From Cylindrodendrum hubeiense (lineage: Eukaryota; Ascomycota; Sordariomycetes; Hypocreales; Nectriaceae): a DNA stretch of 38,728 nucleotides. The stretch's first letter is position 1; each line of letters begins with the position of its first letter. The notes beneath the pieces were generated by a model, which made no database searches, was not told the DNA's origin, and saw only the letters and a program-made list of their open reading frames with translations. The position numbers and the translations under genes were made by a program. Location of the stretch: assembly GCA_014621425.1 (NCBI GenBank), contig JAANBB010000390.1, forward strand, positions 1 through 38,728, given 5' to 3'. This document shows, piece by piece, positions 34,001 through 38,728 of the stretch.

Positions 34001-34225
34001 CTTGACGTCCATCTCCACCGTGCAAGACACATCGGGAAGGCTGGCAGTACCAAAGACCACTAATACCTAGGTACCTAAAGCAATGGGTTCATTCCACACT
34101 CGCAGCTCCCCTGCAACAGGCCAAGTTTGACTCTGATTGTACCTTAATTCATGTCCTCAATGCTACCTTCCGCAATCGTCTGTCACGGCCGAGTTCTTCA
34201 ACTCCGCCTCTCATGTCACCTATGC

Positions 34226-34273
34226 CACCTACCTCTACCTACCTAGGTACCTTACCTAGGTAGGTACCTACTT
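34226..34273. repeat. ACCTACCTAGGTACC palindromic cluster
   Basis: Several overlapping CCTAGG and GGTACC palindromes form a repeat able to fold on itself. It belongs to the same dispersed motif family as 18678 and 22554. Confidence 0.7.
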
Positions 34274-36106
34274 ATCCAAGACAACCAATGTCCAACACTT
34301 TGTTACTATCACTCTTGCTCTCTGCACATCCAGAAACGGAAAGCCAACAGCTACCTACCTCAAGCAACACAACCAGTAGCTACCTAAGCTAAGAAAGTAT
34401 CTTGCCTTCCCTCGTACTCTGCCGCCTCTCGGTTCCTTATCCAATCCATGCCAGACGGCAGCCGTCAATGACTCCATTCGCTCTAGCCCATAAAAGGCTA
34501 ATTAATCGGGTTTTCTCATGTATCTCCATCGCGCCAGTCATCTATTCTCCCTTCTTCGGTGCTGGCTGGCAGGCAGGAATGATTACGTCAATACGAGGTC
34601 CCTGACTGCGCCATATCGTAACATCTTTAACCCTACTCCATGTTTCATTCCTTTCCGAAAGCTACCGCAGATGTATCTCTTTGCAGCTCATTGCCACAAA
34701 CGGAATCCTTCGGTGCTGTGTGGAACCGCCAGATCAAAAAGCCCACTCTTTTCAAGCCAACGGATCTGAACCGGAAGTATAACACCTTAATTCAGCGATG
34801 AACGAACTCTTTTCAGTCGAGATCGCAAAGGGACCACATAGGCGGAATATGGTTCTAAAAATATGCCTAACCCATGACGTTGGAGCATACGCAGCATGAC
34901 TATGTGGAAGAATACGAGCATAACCCAGATGGGAACACCACACAAGACAAGAACATAATCGGCAGACAATATATAGTTCGAACTTTATGTGCTCCCCAAT
35001 GAGAGTATTGCAGTCTAGTTTGCTTCTATAGCTCAACGCCGATCCAAACCACTCTACGAACGTCGTTTTGACTGGTCGTTATCCATTCCCATTTTGGAAA
35101 AGATGGCTGCAGTTGAAGAATGATCCTTCTAAACTAGAATATGCAAACCATTGCCTGTCCATCCAGGCTTTTTTAAGATGTCATGCGTAGATTCTACCTG
35201 ATGGAAGAGAGACGTATAGAAGAAGAACAGCTTGCTCGGATACGACTAACGGATCAGCAGCAGATAAAAATAGAACGGGGCCCTCCAAACACAACCATCA
35301 AGTTGTGTTACGTTATACCTACGGAGCATAGTTTTTCAACTTAGTTAGAATGCCTCCGGCACAGAGCCGTTCATGTACATCACGAATTCTCCCAAGTCCA
35401 GTATGTGATTAGAGTAGAACTTTCATCGGGCATCCGATTTAAGCTAGGGCATGGTGGTGCCCTAAATAGTATATCCAAAAACAATGTCTTGCCAACCCTC
35501 ATCTGTAACTCCATTTCATAGGCGCGGACCACAGGAGTCACAAGACCCGATCGACATTCGCGTTCGGCGATCTCTTGTCTGGGCGATCTGCATGTCTAAG
35601 TTACATTACGAACCGATATCAGAGAGTCCAGGGGAACATTTAGATGCAGTTCAAATGCCTTAATATTTTTGATAGCTAACGAAATAGAAAGCCTAAACCT
35701 TGGTTGAGATCCTTCAACCGATATCATCTTTTCCAGTCAATCATAACCCATAAGAATCCCGACATACGCAACTAGCCACCGCCACGAGGATTGGTGACAG
35801 ACACGAAGAATAAAATCGAAATCCAGAAGACAATCATGCTTTACGTCTCTCGTATCTTCAAAATACCCTTTGGACACGCGGTTTATGAACCCGCAAACCC
35901 AACTACTAACCAGTTCAACCCCTCATCTTTTTCAACCAAAAGTCCTTGGGATAGCGGGAGCTATAGTTATTACACGCAAGCAACCCGTAGACAAATGCGA
36001 GCATGACAAACCGCAGCGCGTACTCATCTGAGCGAACCAACCGCTCGAAACATGATAAAAATCGTACAAATACAGCCAGACTAACAGCGAGGAACAAAGG
36101 AATAAC

Positions 36107-38107
36107 CTAAGAGCCAGGCATGCGAAGGATGGGGTAGAGAGAAGAACCCTCTCGAGGAGCGTTAATGGGAGGAAGTTCAACTGAAGAGCTCTTGGAACTC
36201 TTGACGTCGATGTCCATCGCATCGCTGTCGCCTGAGGCTCGGCGCTCCTGACCTTCCTCCGCAAACTCCTTGCGCTCGAGACGCCCGCGGATGTACTCTC
36301 GCAGGGTCTCGATGACGCGCATGTTCTCAAGCCAGCGGTCATACTGCTCTTCGCGCTCACGAGTGGCCTCGCTAGTATCCGACTCAGATGAGGGAGAACC
36401 AACCGAGAGGGCAGACTCGCTAGCCTTGGGTGTGGAAGCGCCACTGGTATCCTCGCGAGGTAGGGGAAGAGGGCCACGTGCCCGCTGGAGCATACCGCCA
36501 GAATAACGTCGGCGCTCATTGCTCTCAAAGCTGGGCCCAAGAGTGGTCGTGGTGGAGTGGCCAAAGCCCTGGCTGACGGCGGGAAGGCTAGTAGGCAGGT
36601 TGGGATACATGACAGGTCCCGATGCCGTTGAGCCGTGACGAGACTGGGGAGACATGGCGGAGGATGACGGGCTAGGGGAATGGCCAGAAGTGTACGACAT
36701 GGAGCTGGACGGCGGGGTGACGGCAGGAGTTCCGGTGGAAGAAATGGCCGTCAGGGGTGAGGCCATACTTGCCGCAGATACAGCGTGGTAGTTCTCGGCT
36801 GTCACTGGCATGCCACCAGGGGAGCGGTGGGCAGTGGGTGGTGAGGGGGTGTTGCGGTAGCCGTTGAAGTTGTTCTCTCCATTGTGGATGTGGACACCGG
36901 CAGTAGCATGGCTGGCGTTATCATAGATTGTGTCCTGCATCTGGCCGAGCAGGTTGTCAATATGGACGAGATCCTTCTGGGTCCTAGCGTTGGGCATAGG
37001 TAGGTAGTACTGCTGGGCCAAGGGGTTCTGGCTGGGGGCAGGGCCGCCGTGCATCACAGCTGGGCCGGCATGCTGAGGCATGTACTGCTGCTCTGTGGCG
37101 GCCATGGGGCCGTTGGGGATGGAGAGGGTGCCGTGGAGGGGCATCAGGGAGCGGCCGATTTGCTGATAGGACGAAGGGTCAATCTGGCGGCGCTTGGCGT
37201 TGGCAAAGAAGTCATCGACCATGTCAAACGCGCGCTTGTTGCGATCATAGCCTCCGGGGGCGTTGCTGTAGCCGAGGTGTTCGGTGCGGGCATTGTTCAC
37301 AGGCGGCTGGTTGAAGTAGAGACCATAGTTGGTGGAGGGCTGGGGAGCATAGTAACCACTAGGAGGCCCTTGCTGATGGGTGAAGGCCGCAGCGTTAGTT
37401 CGCATCTGACCATTGTGATCATAATAGCTAGAAGGGCCTGGAGGCGTGTTAGCCTCGAGAAAGGGAAAGATGCGTGGCTGGGACCAAGCAAGAGAATGGA
37501 GCTGCAACATACCCTTGGGAGGCTGAGGCCTGTAGTTGAGTCCGCCCTGGGGGTCCTGGGATGGGCGGACTAAGACCGAGTCATCGGCATGGGTCTTGAC
37601 ATGCTTCTTCAAGTCCTGGGGACGCTTGAAGGACTTGCCGCAGAACTCACACTTGTGAGGCTTCAGGGGCACATGGACACGGATGTGAGAAGTGATGTGG
37701 TCTCGCTTGACCGTGGTGGTGCGGCACGAGTTCCACTGGCAAGTCAAGTTGAGGTTGTTTGTGCTCTTGCGGCCGACATGGCGCTCACAGATGTGCTCCT
37801 GGGTAGGGGGTCAGCGTCTATGGTCTCATACCACATGATGAAGGTGAGAGAGGGTCGAGAGAAGGTGACTTACATAGAGCAGTTCGGGGGAGCCAAACTT
37901 TTGGTTGCAGGCATTCCAGCGGCAGATGAGGTTCTCATCAGAAGAGTTGGAGGGGGCAGCACTGCTTTGGGAGGTGTTGGAAGCAGCACTGGGCGCCGGG
38001 GTAGTCGACTTGGAGTCGCTGGCCGATGTTGATGGCGTCGTCGACTGCTGTGGCTGCTGGGGCGCCTGCGGCTGCTGCTGCTGCTGGTCCGGGACCGGGG
38101 CAGACAT
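36107..38107 (-). CDS. pacC: pH-response transcription factor PacC/Rim101
   Basis: Exons, in coding order, are 38107-37874, 37798-37513 and 37437-36107, giving 616 aa. Both introns are 75 nt with GTAAGT and GTATGT donors; the second is in frame without a stop. A Gln/Ser/Pro-rich N-terminus leads to three C2H2 fingers: finger 1 Cys62-His85 and finger 2 Cys98-His120 with the CxWxxC form (CRWNAC, CQWNSC), and finger 3 Cys128-His148. The conserved stretch [15 protein letters not shown] follows. The rest is disordered. YPNL (451-454) and YPIL (608-611) are the YPxL motifs bound by PalA/Rim20, flanking the region where PacC is processed at alkaline pH. PacC activates alkaline genes and represses acid genes through GCCARG. 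Length and motif positions fit the family well. Confidence 0.96.
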
Positions 38108-38728
38108 GGTGGGCGGGTGCGGAGTATCTGTTTGGCCGAGGGGCCGCTGAATGACACAGGCTCAAGCGTAAGCGTGGAGGGGCTCGACTTGAGACAGGTG
38201 CCGGACTGTTCTAAAGGTGGTAGGCGCGAGGGGCGCAGCGAAACGGAGGCGAAGCTGGCGACGGTAAAAGACGACCGTTGAACGCGACTTGACAGAGTTT
38301 GGAGACGATGCAGAAGAACGAGATAGATGTTCGGGAGGAGGAAACGCCCGTCCTGATGTCTCCGGGGGCGAGAGCTCCCTTTACATTTACGCAAAAGTCT
38401 GGGCAAGAGGGCAAGAGCGAGCGGAAAGTCTTGGCGGTCTTGGCGATGATTACAAAGTACCCACAGTGGCGGGGTACTTTTCGTGCCGCGAGATTCACTA
38501 GCAGTTTCCGGTATCATTTGGCGCCGGTACGCCAAGACTGTGGGCGGAGAGAACGGTGCCAAGAACGCCAAGCCTTGGCCAGTCTGGGCACTGCCCCTCA
38601 TCGCGCGGCTTCCATTGGCCTCGCTCAACTCGGGGCCTCACAAAGGCTGGCCACGGCTGCGTCAAGCGTTTTATTCGGCCACCCAACGTCACCTGAGCCA
38701 TTCCCCTTCCCCATCCCATCCCATCCCA
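38108..38728 (-). promoter_or_regulatory. pacC upstream region
   Basis: This is the pacC leader and promoter. No other gene is seen up to the window edge. Confidence 0.6.
38430..38579. promoter_or_regulatory. cluster of six PacC sites (GCCAAG) upstream of pacC
   Basis: GCCAAG occurs on the + strand at 38531, 38558 and 38567, and as CTTGGC at 38430, 38439 and 38574. The last two form an inverted pair separated by one base. PacC binds GCCARG, so the cluster points to self-regulation. Confidence 0.65.

Larger units (their letters stand above)
33791..36106. other. intergenic, lower GC, no gene recognised
   Basis: This holds the promoter of the three-module gene, then palindromic ACCTAGGT repeats at about 34060-34390. 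An AT-richer stretch (34600-36100) follows with only short frames lacking ATG starts or domains. The right end is the 3' region of pacC. Confidence 0.5.

Noticed and set aside
34752..35036. Hydrophobic frames on - strand resembling a short membrane protein
   Set aside because: The frame with hydrophobic segments begins at TTG after an in-frame stop, with no usable ATG; it is probably chance.
1..38728. tRNA genes
   Set aside because: I looked on both strands for GGTTCRAATCC-type B boxes paired with A boxes and found none convincing.

Overview
The window is nuclear DNA of a filamentous ascomycete, most likely a Sordariomycete and possibly Hypocreales. That placement is an inference from intron style (about 45-135 nt, GTAAGT/GTATGT donors, CTAAC branch sites), gene families (a PacC pH regulator, Zn2Cys6 factors, the fungal Nnf1 kinetochore subunit) and many intergenic ACCTACCTAGGTAGGT-type palindromes. 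Genes are sparse: eight multi-exon or single-exon genes I can support well, plus two small secreted cysteine-rich genes, separated by long non-coding stretches.

Layout, left to right. 1-670 (+): 3' end of an NTF2/RRM (G3BP-like) RNA-binding protein. 671-5790: no gene. 5791-7104 (+): PH-domain protein, converging on 7983-8932 (-), the kinetochore protein Nnf1. 9602-10914 (-): mitochondrial DUF1640/CCDC90 (Fmp32/MCUR1-like) protein. 10915-13552: no intact gene; it holds a decayed Thr-rich ORF. 13553-16541 (-): Pumilio/PUF RNA-binding protein. 16542-24574: the pyrimidine-rich PUF upstream region, then about 6 kb without a gene. 24575-25156 (+): conserved single-pass membrane protein. 26926-29784 (-): transcription factor with two tandem Zn2Cys6 clusters. 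32493-32705 and 33188-33790 (-): two secreted proteins built from one and three copies of the same CCCC-type eight-cysteine module. 36107-38107 (-): PacC, with six GCCAAG sites upstream.

The most novel-looking item is the pair of CCCC-module proteins, which I cannot match to any named cysteine family (not CFEM, hydrophobin or chitin-binding). The regulators suggest two testable links. PacC probably regulates itself through its site cluster. The PUF protein has the repeat code for UGUAUAUA, and the 3' region of the nearby PH-domain gene carries three matches. Two genes (PUF and the mitochondrial protein) are broken by exactly one extra base in a C7 and a C8 coding run; assembly error is the simplest reading. 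All exon borders were worked out by eye and have no transcript support.
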